A stretch of 64,000 nucleotides of DNA from positions 310,001 through 374,000 of the forward strand of contig JAQPZY010000962.1 in the NCBI GenBank assembly GCA_029931535.1. The letters run 5' to 3'. Under the pieces are notes generated by a model, which saw nothing but the letters and a program-made list of their open reading frames with translations, made no database searches and was not told where the DNA came from. This document shows, piece by piece, positions 49,254 to 61,076 of this stretch. The first letter of the stretch is position 1. Each line of letters starts with the position of its first letter. The position numbers were made by a program, and so were the translations under genes. This DNA comes from Margaritifera margaritifera. Its lineage: Eukaryota; Mollusca; Bivalvia; Unionida; Margaritiferidae.

Positions 49254-49536
49254 GAGCTTGTTTTCGGGTGGATTAAAAATGTCATTTATCAACTTGTGTC
49301 GCCGCTGGAGTTCAAATTCTTCAAACTGCTTCTCATAAATTCCGACCATTTTTCGCGGTCTTTGTACAGTTGAAATCGCGTTAGACGGTGGTTTTGTCGA
49401 ATTAACCTTAAAATGGCTGAACAGCCACTAAAACAGGTCCTGAGTTGTCCTCAGTATGTGTGTTATATTTTTTCCTGGCCTTTTGAATTGTAGAAAACTA
49501 TATGCAAAGTACGTAGATGTTCGCGGCACAAATAAT
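49254..49536. repeat. Tandem/dispersed repeat, copy A
   Basis: This is a long unit present again at 49636-49958. Shared blocks include GAGCTTGTTTTC, CGCTGGAGTTCAAATTCTTC, AAACTGCTTCTCA, AAATCGCGTT and TTTTGTCGAATT. The same blocks lie in the same order at about 85 percent identity by eye. Copy A lacks about 40 bp that copy B has after GGCTGAACA. Its GC content is above the local level. No protein is recognised. Confidence 0.88.
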
Positions 49537-49635
49537 GGTGCCCTTGGGTTTTTGTCAACGTCCTAACTGATGATTAATTGATACAATTCTATTACAGGTT
49601 TGAATGTAAAGTGTCCGAGAAATTCCTCTTTCTTT

Positions 49636-49958
49636 GAGCTTGTTTTCTGGTAGATTAATATAACTTATCAACTTGTATCACCGCTGGAGTTCAAATTCTT
49701 CAAACTGCTTCTCAAAAATTCCTACCATTTTTCACGGTCTTTTTACAGTTAAAATCGCGTTGGACGGCAGTTTTGTCGAATTTACCTTAAAACGGCTGAA
49801 CAAATGGTCAAAGTTGATCAATATTAAATGGACGTCGTCACGGTTACTAAAGCAGGCCCTGATTTGTCCTCAGCATGTGTGTGTTATGTTTTTTTTCCTG
49901 GCCTTTGAATTGCAGAAAACTAGATGTAAAAATACATGGATGAACGTGGCATAATAAA
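49636..49958. repeat. Tandem/dispersed repeat, copy B
   Basis: Homologous to 49254-49536, offset 382 bp, in direct orientation. It has an extra ATGGTCAAAGTTGATCAATA-type segment. The 93-codon plus frame at 49673-49954 lies entirely in it and is disrupted in copy A, so coding is unlikely. Confidence 0.88.
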
Positions 49959-50224
49959 TCGATAAATTGCAAAAATGTGACATTATAATAATAAAAAAAT
50001 ATCAAAAGTGGTTTTATTATTCTTTATGTCCTTGAATTACGTTCCATGCTATATAAGTGTTGTTCACCGTACATAATGACGATCAATAAGATTCCAGTTT
50101 TCGATTGCTTTTATAAATCTTTATCTAATTTTAGAATCTGATAAATGTATCGTAGGTGTTAAGTTTTGTCCTGGTCTATAATAAAAGAACAATGTTATAT
50201 TTTGTACATAATTAACCTTACGCG
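49959..50224. other. AT-rich DNA, nothing recognised
   Basis: I see no feature in this stretch. Confidence 0.4.
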
Positions 50225-50440
50225 AGAAAATATATCGCCGCGCCTACCAAATCGTTGCAAATTTTTTAAATATTTACGATAGCCAATTTATTATCGCGAC
50301 AATCAGCTTGTTGGAGAAAAATGGCGGAATTAAACAATGTTTGGAGATGTAAATGTGTTTAATTACACTCGCTGATTCGTTAATCGATTAGCGTGATTGA
50401 CAAGTGGCGATTGGTCAATTCTTTCGTAGAAGTCTGAAGT
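50225..50440. promoter_or_regulatory. Candidate cis-regulatory module with homeodomain and Pbx/Meis-like sites
   Basis: A dense group of developmental transcription-factor words sits in DNA that lacks repeats. It holds the perfect palindrome TAATCGATTA (50381-50390), which is a P2 paired-class homeodomain dimer site. TGATTGACAA (50394-50403) is one base from the Pbx-Meis/Prep decamer TGATTGACAG. There are also a Sox-like AACAATG (50333-50339), AATGGCGG (50320-50327) and two CGATTGG/CCAAT-like words. No gene is adjacent in the window. Enhancer function is inferred from motif clustering only. Confidence 0.35.
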
Positions 50441-51580
50441 CGAGCGGACAAAACTAGCAATAAAAATAAATGCATTAGTATCTGTACTACTTTTGTTTAG
50501 CAACTCACCGGATCCAAGATTAAGGATTTATAGCATCTTGTATGTTAACATTTCAGTTCACAAACCATAAATACGCGTTTATATAAACACAAATTACGTA
50601 TTTTTCTAGCACTGTGTATTTTGGCTTTTATCCGCTGAGTAGTACTTTCCTGGGTTATTTATGATATATGTAAAGTGTGAAAAACATTCCTTTCTTTTCA
50701 GATTTTTGATTAGCCAAAAAACGTAACAAAAACGAAAATGATATTTTTAAGTCAACAATGGTGTAACATGCAAATGGATTTATCAGATACCTAAATGGCA
50801 GAGCATTTTGACTTGTAAGTGCATTGCATGGTAAACGTGCAAATGTGATAATATGTTATCATCGACATCAACAGCAGTCGTTATATACATGAACACCATG
50901 TTTGAATTAACCAGCAGTTTTCCTGTTTTGCGATCATCAGAAACAATCACACACATTTAATAGAGGTTATTACTATTCAGAAATATTTACCTGTCATTAA
51001 TATCCTTGGGAATATATTAGTCCTTTAGACATCATATAAGGAATCACACTGGGAGAAAACGACAAGACATGGACTTGTTAAGGGCAATTACAAGCAAATA
51101 ATATAAAACCTTTGAGGGTTACGATGAACCTCAATCAAGTCATTTCTTTTTCAAGTATCTAGGTGGAAGAAAAGTAAAATATTCCTACAACAATTGCTCT
51201 CAACTTATATTTTTGTTATAGTATGCAAAGGATACATTTTTCGGTGAGCTTTGCTTTTATTTCGTATCCTTATTTAAATGTAAGCATACAGTTCTGTTCA
51301 GTAACCTCTGCACCTTAATTTTTAAAAACTCAAAATTCCTCCTATCATAGATTATAAATTTTGCATCACATTAGCACGACCTCTTCAACAGACATCTACG
51401 ACATTTCTCTGTATAATAAAAAAGTATCAGGAAAAATTAGAATTAATAAATGTTTACACGTGTAAATGTATTTCGTAAATGCAGCCAGACGTGCATGGCA
51501 TACTAACCCATGGTTTTACTGCGAAGACAGCAGCTGATTTTCACAAATTCCCATTTATAGCCAACGTACTAATAAAACCC
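50441..51580. other. AT-rich DNA, nothing recognised
   Basis: I see no feature in this stretch. Confidence 0.4.

Positions 51581-51629
<49 letters not shown>
51581..51629. repeat. (GA)n microsatellite
   Basis: 49 bp of GA with two GAAAGA interruptions. Confidence 0.97.
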
Positions 51630-53302
51630 CTTTCTTCAGCAGTGTTTCAAACGAACCATTGCTAATGTCTCTAACGGCAAAGTAATGTTTTGACAGTCTG
51701 TCAATATATTAAACTGAAAATTAAGGACAACATTCCTGTAGTTGTAAAGGACGACATGAATCAGAATAGATGTAAGAGAAAGCAGAAGAAGTAAATGACC
51801 TAATTATTTGTCGCAATTTATGAGACTATCGCTTCCACACGTGATGTCATTTGTAATGGTTGATTCCATGACATTACGACTGGAAAAAGAAAAACAATTT
51901 AAATCACATGCCAATTCTTGTGCCAGGATCTTTTGGAATTTTTCCTAATGAATTTTGACAGTCTGTCAGATCTCGTACGCAATACTGTACCGACTTTTAA
52001 TAAAAACAAAAGATGAATTAAGATGAACATCACTCTCAGCAACAAGTTGGTCAATGTAATTGGTTCAGTGAAGGCAAGCAGATTATCAGTTCAAAATATC
52101 AAGATGTAAAGTTACATCATAATAGAATGTAACCACTGTTATTTTAACTTTCACATTGCTTCCATGCTCCAACACGCAGGTAAGAGCAGACCCCAAGAAA
52201 TATTGACATTTAAAGGAAATATTTTTTAACCAAAAACTATTTATATTCTAGATAGATACATTTCGTCAAAGAAGAGATGATTTATTTAGTGTAGCACATA
52301 TGCAAATTTATTCAAAATCAGTTTCGATTTAACATTTATACTTTGTACTTCAAAAACGGTACGCAACTTTAAAATTGGACTAAACAAAACATTCAACGAA
52401 GAACTCAAAGTGTATGCATCAGAGCTAAATGTCTTCAATTGTATAAATTCTGTAATTTGCAAATACTTAATACAAGTACCAAAGCCTGATAAGGGACACT
52501 GACACTCTGATTCAGACTACAAGAATTAAAATCTTTGCGAGACCTAAAGGCAGTCAGATTTTATTGTCTTGAGAAGGGGTATTTTTAGAAAATAAATCAA
52601 AATATTTTTTCTTAGCATAAAAGTAGTATTTTCATTTTATTCACAATAAATCTGTTAATTTTGGGGTTGTCTATATTAAATTATTTGTATGCTTTTCTTT
52701 CACCTATAGTCATATTGAAGATCTTCAACTTTGATGTTCGTAACAATGTTTGCATGTTTTGTTTGTTCCTACTTTTCATCTAAATCACAGAGTGCGTACA
52801 AACGTGACTTAAATGTCATGTGTCTAACATTTCCTTCCCTTCACTCTTATATACAAATTTAGGTCAATTAGAGTTGATTGACACATACTGAGGGAAATTA
52901 TGATTCCACTCACCATTTTTGTTTTTTAAAAAAAACTTCAAATCAGTATTTTCCCATGAATGTTAAATATTGTTCTTTACGATAAACAGACAACCTTTCT
53001 TTTACACATTCCCTCACTTGGACACGAACACCAGTTTTCGAATAAGGTGCTAGCATCTTTAGGAACTAGTGTTAGGTTTTAGTTGCTATGACAGTACGTT
53101 TTAACAACAAAAAAGAGCCATCGTGATAAACGAAAATACCTATTTTGACTGTTCCATTGGCTTTGCATTTTCACTTGTCATAACAGCTCAAAGTACAAAA
53201 ACAGGTACATATCCGGAGTTTGAAAATAATTGATACCAATAATACATGCTAGCAGCAGGAATCACTTTTAATACGATGTTGTTATGTTATGATCACTATT
53301 TT
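51630..53302. other. AT-rich DNA, nothing recognised
   Basis: About 1.7 kb without a supportable feature. GACAGTCTGTCA occurs at both 51691 and 51957 and is itself nearly palindromic. Confidence 0.4.
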
Positions 53303-53310
53303 TTATTATT

Positions 53311-53354
<44 letters not shown>
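53303..53354. repeat. (ATT)n microsatellite
   Basis: About 50 bp of ATT trinucleotides with one AGT interruption. Confidence 0.97.
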
Positions 53355-53355
<1 letters not shown>

Positions 53356-54276
53356 GAGATGGCAAGAGACTAAAATAAAATGAAAAATCAGTATTGATCG
53401 ATTGTTACCTTGTTACAACATCTATCTATTTATCTGTCCATCACTCGACAAATTCCTACTGTTTTATTATACAGACTAGAACAACATTGTATGATAGAGA
53501 GAAACCAGGAATAAAATGAAAACGATTTCAAATAGTCCAGCGCATCCTCCTATAGAGATGCATTGAGATGCATTGATTGCTACAGTTATCTATATTTACT
53601 TCGAAGCGACCAAACGATTAATAACAGAACCTGTAACATCGAATTTGTTTTATTTTTATGATAGAAGTGCTAAGCTAGTGAACTTTTAGGCTTCATTAAT
53701 AGATTTGTTTAGAACTTGCTCAAGCGCTAATCCTTTATCAGAAATGCATTTTCCAAGTCGCTGCATCCATTTAGATAATTCAAGTAACATTACAATGTCT
53801 TTTGGAGCGCATAGTTCCATTAAAAGTCCATATGTTATCAAATATATTGTTCGTGTACATCCAAAATGACCTTATAACCGTAAGATTGATGCGAACTTAT
53901 ATATCTGGAGCAACCAACTGCCGAATAAATCTTGAGATTTTGCTCATTCCAGATCATGCGATATTGTAATAGAAACAAAAATATTTCCGTTCATCTTATT
54001 TTCAAGACACAAAGCATCGTCTATCAGTTGCAACCATTTATAAGAATACACTCATCAATTATCGAAAACAAATTGTCCTGGCAGCAGTATAAACAGGGTA
54101 AACAATTTCAAAGTTTATATGTTATGGCACCTAACTCATGAAATTCGTTTTTATCGCATCTGCTCTTGATTATCAACGGCCAGTTGTCATACATTGGTCT
54201 TTCGGGGGAATGTGGTGAGGAACATTAGCAACATGGATACCTACTAATCAACTTCTTGTCGGCCTATCATAACAAA
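53355..54276. other. AT-rich DNA, nothing recognised
   Basis: A 69-codon frame at 53932-54141 is unrecognised. Confidence 0.35.
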
Positions 54277-55680
54277 CATCAATCTCTGGAATAGAGTTTG
54301 ATCCTTTTGTTAAGTGTTTTTTTTTATAGGTGTTTAAATCATTTCTTCACACGTCCAGATTTACTGTCAGTGAGTATGCCGATGAGGCTTTTATTCTTCT
54401 TGATGGATCTCAACATTCTCTTAAAGCAATATCTTGCAAGGATTTTTTCTTCTATTATCTGGACTTAAATGTAACATAACAAAAACAAAGGCTATTTGGG
54501 TTGGAAACAAGAAATTGTATTTAAATTTGTATGGAGTGGTAAAGTAGAGAGAATTAAACGTGCTATACTAGTATCCCCCGAGAACGAGGGATGACTAAAT
54601 ATGATACTCATTTATTAATTTATTAGGTATATTAAGATAAGTTGGGTTTAAAGATTGCTGGAAAATGAAAATGGAGCGTGGCAGAAGTTAGTCAATACAA
54701 CTATATTCAGAAATACAAAGGATATTTGTAATGTAGGGATAAGGAAATAAGAATTTAGAAGGCTCATTAAAAACAGTTTTTGAAGAGATGTAATTTTGGC
54801 AGTATCTAATAGAGAAGAGGAACAGCAAAATCCAAACCAGTATTTATCTCTGAGTATTTTAAATTTTGCCCCCCCCCCCGAATGTTCTATCAGTACAAAT
54901 CGTGGACAGAAGCCGATATTAAAACTCTGAATGATTTAGTAGATGATCACGGTAATTTAATACTAATTTAATACCTTTTGAAATGATAAAACAAAAAACT
55001 AGATGCGATGATTTCTTGAAATACTTCTCCTTAATATCCAAAATTCCAAAATCATGGAAATATGCTATCAAAAAACATTTAGTACATAATAATTATTAAT
55101 AGCAGGAAAATAAAAAAATGAACTTGCAAAAACAAAATTCACTGAAGTTTGTTTACAAAGATCTTCTAAAAAGGAAAAAAGGCAACACACGGCTAAGCAA
55201 GAAACTTCGATGCAAGTATTAAATAAAAATATAAGTACTAAGGAGTGGTATGAGATTTATAGCCGGGCAAAATTTGGACAAAGGATATCAAGTCGATTGC
55301 TTTTAACTTTAAATTAATCCACATAATAATTGTTAGTAATAATTTTTTTGAAACAAATTAACTTAGTAGACGACGACAAATGTACTTTCTGTAAGAGTGA
55401 GAATGAAAGTATTGAACGTCTTTTCTATGATTGCAATATTACTTCAAAGTTTTGGTACCGTTTTATTAAACATTTTGCACATTCTTGCCCACATAGTTTG
55501 CATTTGTCCAAAAAATGAAATATTTTTAGGAAGTGAACAATTGGACAGTTTGTGTAATTTCTTGCTTATTTTGGCAAAATATTATATTTACACTTGCAGA
55601 TTCAATATGCAAATTCCTTCCATTTATGCTTTTAAGCAAATAGTTGAAATGCATAAGAACATTGAATAATACACTGCTAA
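54277..55680 (+). pseudogene. Decayed LINE ORF2 (RT catalytic core to C-terminus)
   Basis: The plus strand at about 54370-54425 encodes SEYADEAFILLDGSQHSLKA, the reverse transcriptase active-site block. The second catalytic Asp of YADD is replaced by Glu. After a frameshift it reads LSGLKCNITKTKAIWVG (54455-54505), the next conserved RT block. Weaker blocks follow: an FKDCWKMKM segment, a YKSWTEADIKTLNDLVDDHG segment (about 54890-54950), and DDFLKYFSLISKIPKSWK (about 55005-55060). The terminal zf-RVT-like DDDKCTFCKSENESIERLFY lies at 55369-55428. Many stops and frameshifts, so it is dead. The last part corresponds to the fragment at 11.8 kb. The RT palm upstream of YADD is missing or unrecognisable. 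Confidence 0.8.
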
Positions 55681-56068
55681 GTTAAATAAAAAAGAGCAAC
55701 AATTTCTTCAAAAATGGACCTCAATTATGAATATGTAACTTAATTGTGTAAGAATCCCATATCTTCTTGCATTTCGTTATATTTATTTGGGTCTGCTTTG
55801 ATGGTAAACAGGAACAAAATACTGAAATATCACAAAGTCTACGTCACCTAGATGCTGTATACTTGTGCTCGTCTATTAAATTATGTATCTAAAGAGATTG
55901 TGTGCTTTATGCATGTGTGCATGCGTGTGTGTGTGTGTTTTCTTTTCTTTTTCTGTACATTATATTTATTATCCCTAGATTATCTGCTAACCATAAATGT
56001 TTGATTGTAAGGTGACCTTGGGATGGTGTTCGCCGACCCAGTGGTCAACCTATTACGGGAATATATAA
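55681..56068. other. No gene; short (GT)n
   Basis: GCATGTGTGCATGCGTGTGTGTGTGTG at 55911-55938 is a short GT tract. Nothing else was seen. Confidence 0.5.
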
Positions 56069-56161
56069 AAAAATCAATTTCTGGAATAGAGTTTGATCCT
56101 TTTGTTAAGTGTTTTTTTATATAGGTTTATAAAGCATTTCTCCACACGTCCATATTTACTT
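56069..56161 (+). repeat. Second copy of the 54277-54367 segment
   Basis: TCTGGAATAGAGTTTGATCC and TTTTGTTAAGTGTTTTTTT, then CACACGTCCA.ATTTACT, are shared with 54277-54367 in direct orientation. Similarity stops before the RT motif. This may be a second insertion of the same LINE family or a local duplication of its left edge. Confidence 0.75.
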
Positions 56162-58406
56162 TCTTTATTGAAGACCAGAGAGTCACGTGACCTGAGAGAA
56201 TTTAAAACAAAGACCGAGTATTTGTTCCATCTGATTTCATCCTTCTTCATGAGGATCCTAATAACATCCTCAGCCATCTATAGTTTTGCAATAAGCTGTA
56301 CATACAAATCTGGTTCGTGATTCAATTTGATATTTCTGTACATTTATTTCTCCCCTTATCAGTAACATTTGGGAAATTTCATTATGCTTAGCTTTTATTT
56401 TTGTTGCACATAAATTCCAGGTAACTCATTTGCTTCTTCACAAAATGGTCATAGGTTCCAGATCCAAGGTATTTGGGAAAACAAATCTGGTACATGCTCT
56501 GAGATTAAACAAAATTCCAGATGGGTCACGAAAACTTCTATCCATCTGTATTACTGTTCCATGCCACGAGCTATTATTATTGCATAGAAGACAACACTTA
56601 AATTATTAACAATATTAACCTATATCTATGAATTGTTTGATAATGTATATATAAGACCTTTCAAAAGTCTTTAAATCTGATATAAGGAACAGACCTTCTT
56701 GGGTAATCTAGCTTATCATTAGCATGGTGGGTTCTTTAAATGACAGGTGGCATAGGATCATCATCATTTAGGAACTCAGTGTCAAACAGAATAGGCTGTA
56801 TTCATTCCTTCTAACTCATCTGCGTTGTTTGCAGTTCCTTTATTTAATGCCAAAGAATTGCAGCAGTTATTCATTGTTATCAGTTAATTTTTACCAACCG
56901 AATCGCTAGGTTCTTGGCTTGCCTCTGCACGACTGTTGCATTTCCGAACAGGTTTTAATCATTCAAGAAATGCCTGGAGCATCTTTATATGAGGAATAAC
57001 ACCTTTCTCTGTTTTTATCGTTTAATTATATCTTCGTGGTTGTTGACCAATATTAAGATATCAGCTTCATACCACGTACAAGCAATGCTAGTCAATTCAA
57101 GTTAATCTCAAAAGTTAACGTTCAATCAACGCATAATCAAAGTCAATTTAATCCTCAATAATACATCAACGAAAACGGCATAACTCTAACTCTACTTTTC
57201 GAAGGACCCGTTTCTACTTAAAATCATCAATGCACAATTTAAGCTGTTTCGCTTTTTCACCTGCATGTAGACTTTGATGACATTTTTCATAAACGATTCC
57301 ATAACTATCGTAATACTGGCAATATTCTACATCTGTTTATGAAGTAATCAGTTTACTCCATGTATCAATATTTACAGGAGCTCAAATTCTGGCCTTAAGC
57401 TTTACTCATCATTTCCATGTTGCAATATTTCTCAGCCTTTAACACATATCAAATGATAAGTTCATTCAAAACCATGATGTAGATCTTTACGAAAATTCGC
57501 AGAACAAAGAATTCTTTTTTAACGAGATATATGTATATATTGGTTTTGGAGTGTTATATTTGATCTTGAAATGTTAGATTGACCTTTAACATACATATAG
57601 GAACAGTGTTTTTAAAATTCCTTGTGCCATAAGCTTTCAAATTATGTATGTTACCAACTTTCCTCAAGAATTTCCCATGTTAGTACAACTGACCCTGGAC
57701 ATTGAAATCAACTGAATGCAAACTTGAATGTCATTTTGATTTGCATAACTGTCAGAGCTTTATGATTGGCTGAAAATGATCGATAAGAAATTGATCATAA
57801 CTGTAGTGCTTGATACGCATTTTATTTGATCTGTCGTCAATATATTACAAAAAAGATTCAGATTGAATCACAAGTCCAATAATTAATGATTTAAACCGAG
57901 CTGATGCCTATAAACAAACTCTGAAGTTTTCGAGAAAATTTGTATTTGCAGAGAATCATTTTTAGGGAGCCGAGAGAAAACAAAATAAAATCTTCAGAAA
58001 TAAAACTGTCATGGAAGTATCAATTTGGAAACCTTTATTTCACTCATACTAACAGTCAATGTTCTTAATTTCCATTTAAAATTGTTTTACTATTAAAACG
58101 TAACAAAATCTTTAAGAGATGCCTGCTAAAGCTTAAAGCTGATGTAGTCTCTGGAAAGAAAATCAGTATGGAACGTCGAATCACCGAGTTTCTTGTGTAT
58201 AACGTTCACAAAACCGGCAGATCAGGGTCAACCAGCAGATCAATGTCAACACTGTTCTCGTCAGATTATTAGTAGAACGTACGATGTAGATCCTGATCTG
58301 AGGGGAAATCATGCAACGGGAGATCAGGGTCAATGATTTCTTATTTGGAAGGTCTTTACATAAGAGCAAATAAGGTATATGTATATTGCAGAGAAGGTAT
58401 ACATTC
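56162..58406. other. AT-rich DNA, nothing recognised
   Basis: About 2.2 kb. Short frames at 56074-56320 are antisense to one another and unrecognised. AGATCAGGGTCAA occurs twice (58217, 58321) beside two related AGATCA words, a minor local repetition. Confidence 0.4.
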
Positions 58407-58436
58407 TGTGTGTGTGTTTGTGTGTATGTGTGTGTC
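58407..58436. repeat. (TG)n microsatellite, imperfect
   Basis: About 30 bp of TG with TTTG and TATG interruptions. Confidence 0.9.
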
Positions 58437-59128
58437 TAATTCACAATTTGAATTTTATCAGGAGGGAATTTGAATTCATCAAACAAAAAATCGTTTGATC
58501 ATGATGAAATTGATAGTCTAGTATTAAATACCGCATCACATAAATTATTTTGAAGATGACCTGCAATCGTTGATGTTACGTGAAAACAAATACAGCTATC
58601 AGTCAGAGATTACAAAAGTATGCAATCTCTGATTTCTTGAGCAAATGTGTTTTTCCGTTGGAGAAATGTTTTTTTTTTCTTTCTGAATTTGATGCATTAG
58701 TCACTTTTACCCTAATATATTGGATCCTTCATACATCATGGGAGGACCAATTTTTTTAATGATTGATAGGGAACGAAATTAAACAAAGCTGGGCCTGCCA
58801 AATGTGCGCATATGTGTAATAGTATTATTAATGACAGCTAATGTCGGGCTGAAGATCAGACATCGTGATTTGCAAATTTTAGCCGAATCATTGATGGCTA
58901 ACAAACGACGCCTATTGTGCAAGCCCAGAAGGCATTCAACACGCGTTGAAAGCAAACCGGTTTCTATTCCCAGAGAGGGAGTTAACTTTGTAAAGTTATG
59001 GAACGTAATCAGTGTATTAAGTATTTTCGCACTGAATAATGTATCATTTTCGTCATAATGAAATACACTGAATTGACGATGCATTCTTTCTAAATAATAA
59101 TTGAACCTCAAAGGCTGAGACCGCAATA
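58437..59128. other. No recognised gene (115-codon minus frame)
   Basis: The frame at 58779-59126 has mixed composition, and an 84-codon frame lies antisense to it. The segment around 58900-59000 is less AT-rich. I recognise no domain. Confidence 0.3.
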
Positions 59129-59400
59129 TGTAAGGGAAAGCTTACCCCTTACTGTCAGTCTGAATCGGACTGTCAGGGAGGAGTTTGTATCCTTATTGTC
59201 TGTGTTAATTGGCCTAGAGGGAGGCTAATTAGCTTGCTATTTCAGTACACTACAAGACTGACCAATAGGCATTGTCTCATCTAAAAGTTGTTTGATACGG
59301 TAACAAATTTACACCTAATTGACTAGTCATGCTTTATAGGTAGCTTTAGGCTACCTTTTTCTAGCAACGGACCGGTTTGAATTGGGCTTTCAAAGGTGGT
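59129..59400. other. Cluster of short hairpins
   Basis: GTAAGGG (59130) pairs with CCCTTAC (59146). CAGTC pairs with GACTG around 59156-59172, with ACTGTCAG directly repeated. ATTGGCCT pairs with AGGCTAAT near 59208-59229 (7 of 8). AGGTAGC (59338-59344) pairs perfectly with GCTACCT (59350-59356) and is followed by a T-run to 59360. The last looks like an intrinsic or pol III terminator, but no transcript is identified. CTAGCAACGGACCG follows at 59361 and nearly matches 13012. Confidence 0.45.
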
Positions 59401-60180
59401 GGGTACCTTCTACACTTGCTAAATATCTCCTATATGACCGTTTCATTTTTAAACACAATATTGAAGAGTGCATTTGCTTTTTAGAGATGACAAAACTCAT
59501 CATCACTTAAACTGTCAGAGACAGCGAAATCGCAACTGAGAAAAAAATCAATATAAATTGGGATTTTTTCCGGACAGCTATTTTATGGAAACTGACACAT
59601 ATTTCAATCATTTGGCATATTTCCACGCACATAGTCGTAAAATCTCTTCGTTTAAAGCAATTTTTGACGATGATTAACGGATCAGCACTAGCAAAGATGG
59701 TCTGTACAGTATAGTCAGCACTATGTCATTATAAAGTACTATCAAGTGTGAACCAAAAATAAAAATTGGTATAGGGTATTGGAAAGAACTAGGCTTGTCG
59801 GAATCAAATTTCCCAAAGAAGATTTTCCTTAATATTTATCTGCGATCGGGTCTGAGAATGAGGTCAGTTACTTCCAAACAAATAGATTCATATGTAACAA
59901 GATTGTGGAGTTCAGTATACGAAAGGAAAATACAATTTCAATGCCTCTTAATAAATAAAAAATAAATAAAAACGATAAAAGTGCCTCGACGAATTCAAAT
60001 ACGAGAGGCGTGTCTATGGTTTGTTGTACGCACGTGTAATCGGTAAAATCCGTTTATCTACACTGTGTGCCTTGTCATGAGTGTGGTATACATTTTCAAG
60101 ACTAATACCAAAACTGATTTGGGTGGAGATCTCAATGACAGTAAACTCAGCTTATAACAAAGTCCAGCGGATTGACAAAT
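59401..60180. other. AT-rich DNA, nothing recognised
   Basis: I see no feature in this stretch. Confidence 0.4.
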
Positions 60181-60480
60181 ACGTTTCGGTGACATCTGTG
60201 GGTGGGTGAACAGACTAGACTAGTGGGGGCCAAATTAGTCTTCGCCTCACCTTCCACCGCCCTTTTCGAGCCCCAAACGACCCCCAAATAGACAACATCC
60301 ATTTTTTTAAACTGTTCGTCTTTTGGGTAAACTCCTTAGAAACGTAAGGGACAGCGCACCTACCTCGCCCTCCCGGCTATGTTTTCAAAAGGTAGATAAC
60401 TTTAGAGCTACCAAAGAGGAAAAGCGTGGTAGCGCGGCGACGTGTGGAAATCCTTTGGTAGTCCTCTTTGTTTTTTGTGG
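60181..60480. other. GC-richer block with an inverted repeat
   Basis: This block has higher GC than its surroundings. CTACCAAAG at about 60414 is inverted as CTTTGGTAG at about 60453. AGAGCTACCAAAGAG also occurs inside the hAT-like element at 27.06 kb. No open exon is evident. It may be part of a further repeat. Confidence 0.4.
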
Positions 60481-61071
60481 GGCTTTTATAAATTAATAGC
60501 TTTTTGTTTGATCTTGGTTCAACTCAGTTCTGCATATAGTCTATTTTATATATTACCATCGGCAGATCCATGCCTTTTTCTAAATAAAAAAATACATATT
60601 TAAATGGAACGCGAGGAATAAGATGGTAAGACTGCATACATCAAGTGGAACAGAGCGACTCGCATTCTGTTTCCTCTGCGGTTCCAGTGCTTTGTTAAGT
60701 TTATATTATTTTTTAAAAATAAAATAATTTAATGGTCAAAATCGTCAGAAACATTTTAGAAAAAATATTGCGGTTGAAATATACAGCGGGTGATTTCTTG
60801 TTGATACTTTTGTGTCTTTTGTGACTTTGACTCTGGCAGTTTGCTTGTGGTTGGGTTTGGAATTTATGCATCAAAGCAGGCAGTTTTTCTAACAAATGTT
60901 GACAGTGGCAATGAGAAATGAGAAAACGCAAAAACAGGCCACCTGGGCAATATTTTTTGTCCGCCTGTTATTGAAAAACCGCATCGTATGCTGGAGGTGC
61001 GCTGGGAATAGGACTCGAGTAACAAAGCTGTCATTTTGACAGTTCTGTCGTTTGTGTCGTTCTCACAGACA
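60481..61071. other. No recognised gene
   Basis: Two overlapping minus-strand 72-codon frames (60713-61082) are unrecognised. Confidence 0.35.
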
Positions 61072-61076
61072 CCACA

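Noticed and set aside
49673..49954. 93-codon plus frame as a gene
   Set aside because: It lies wholly inside repeat copy B and is not preserved in copy A.
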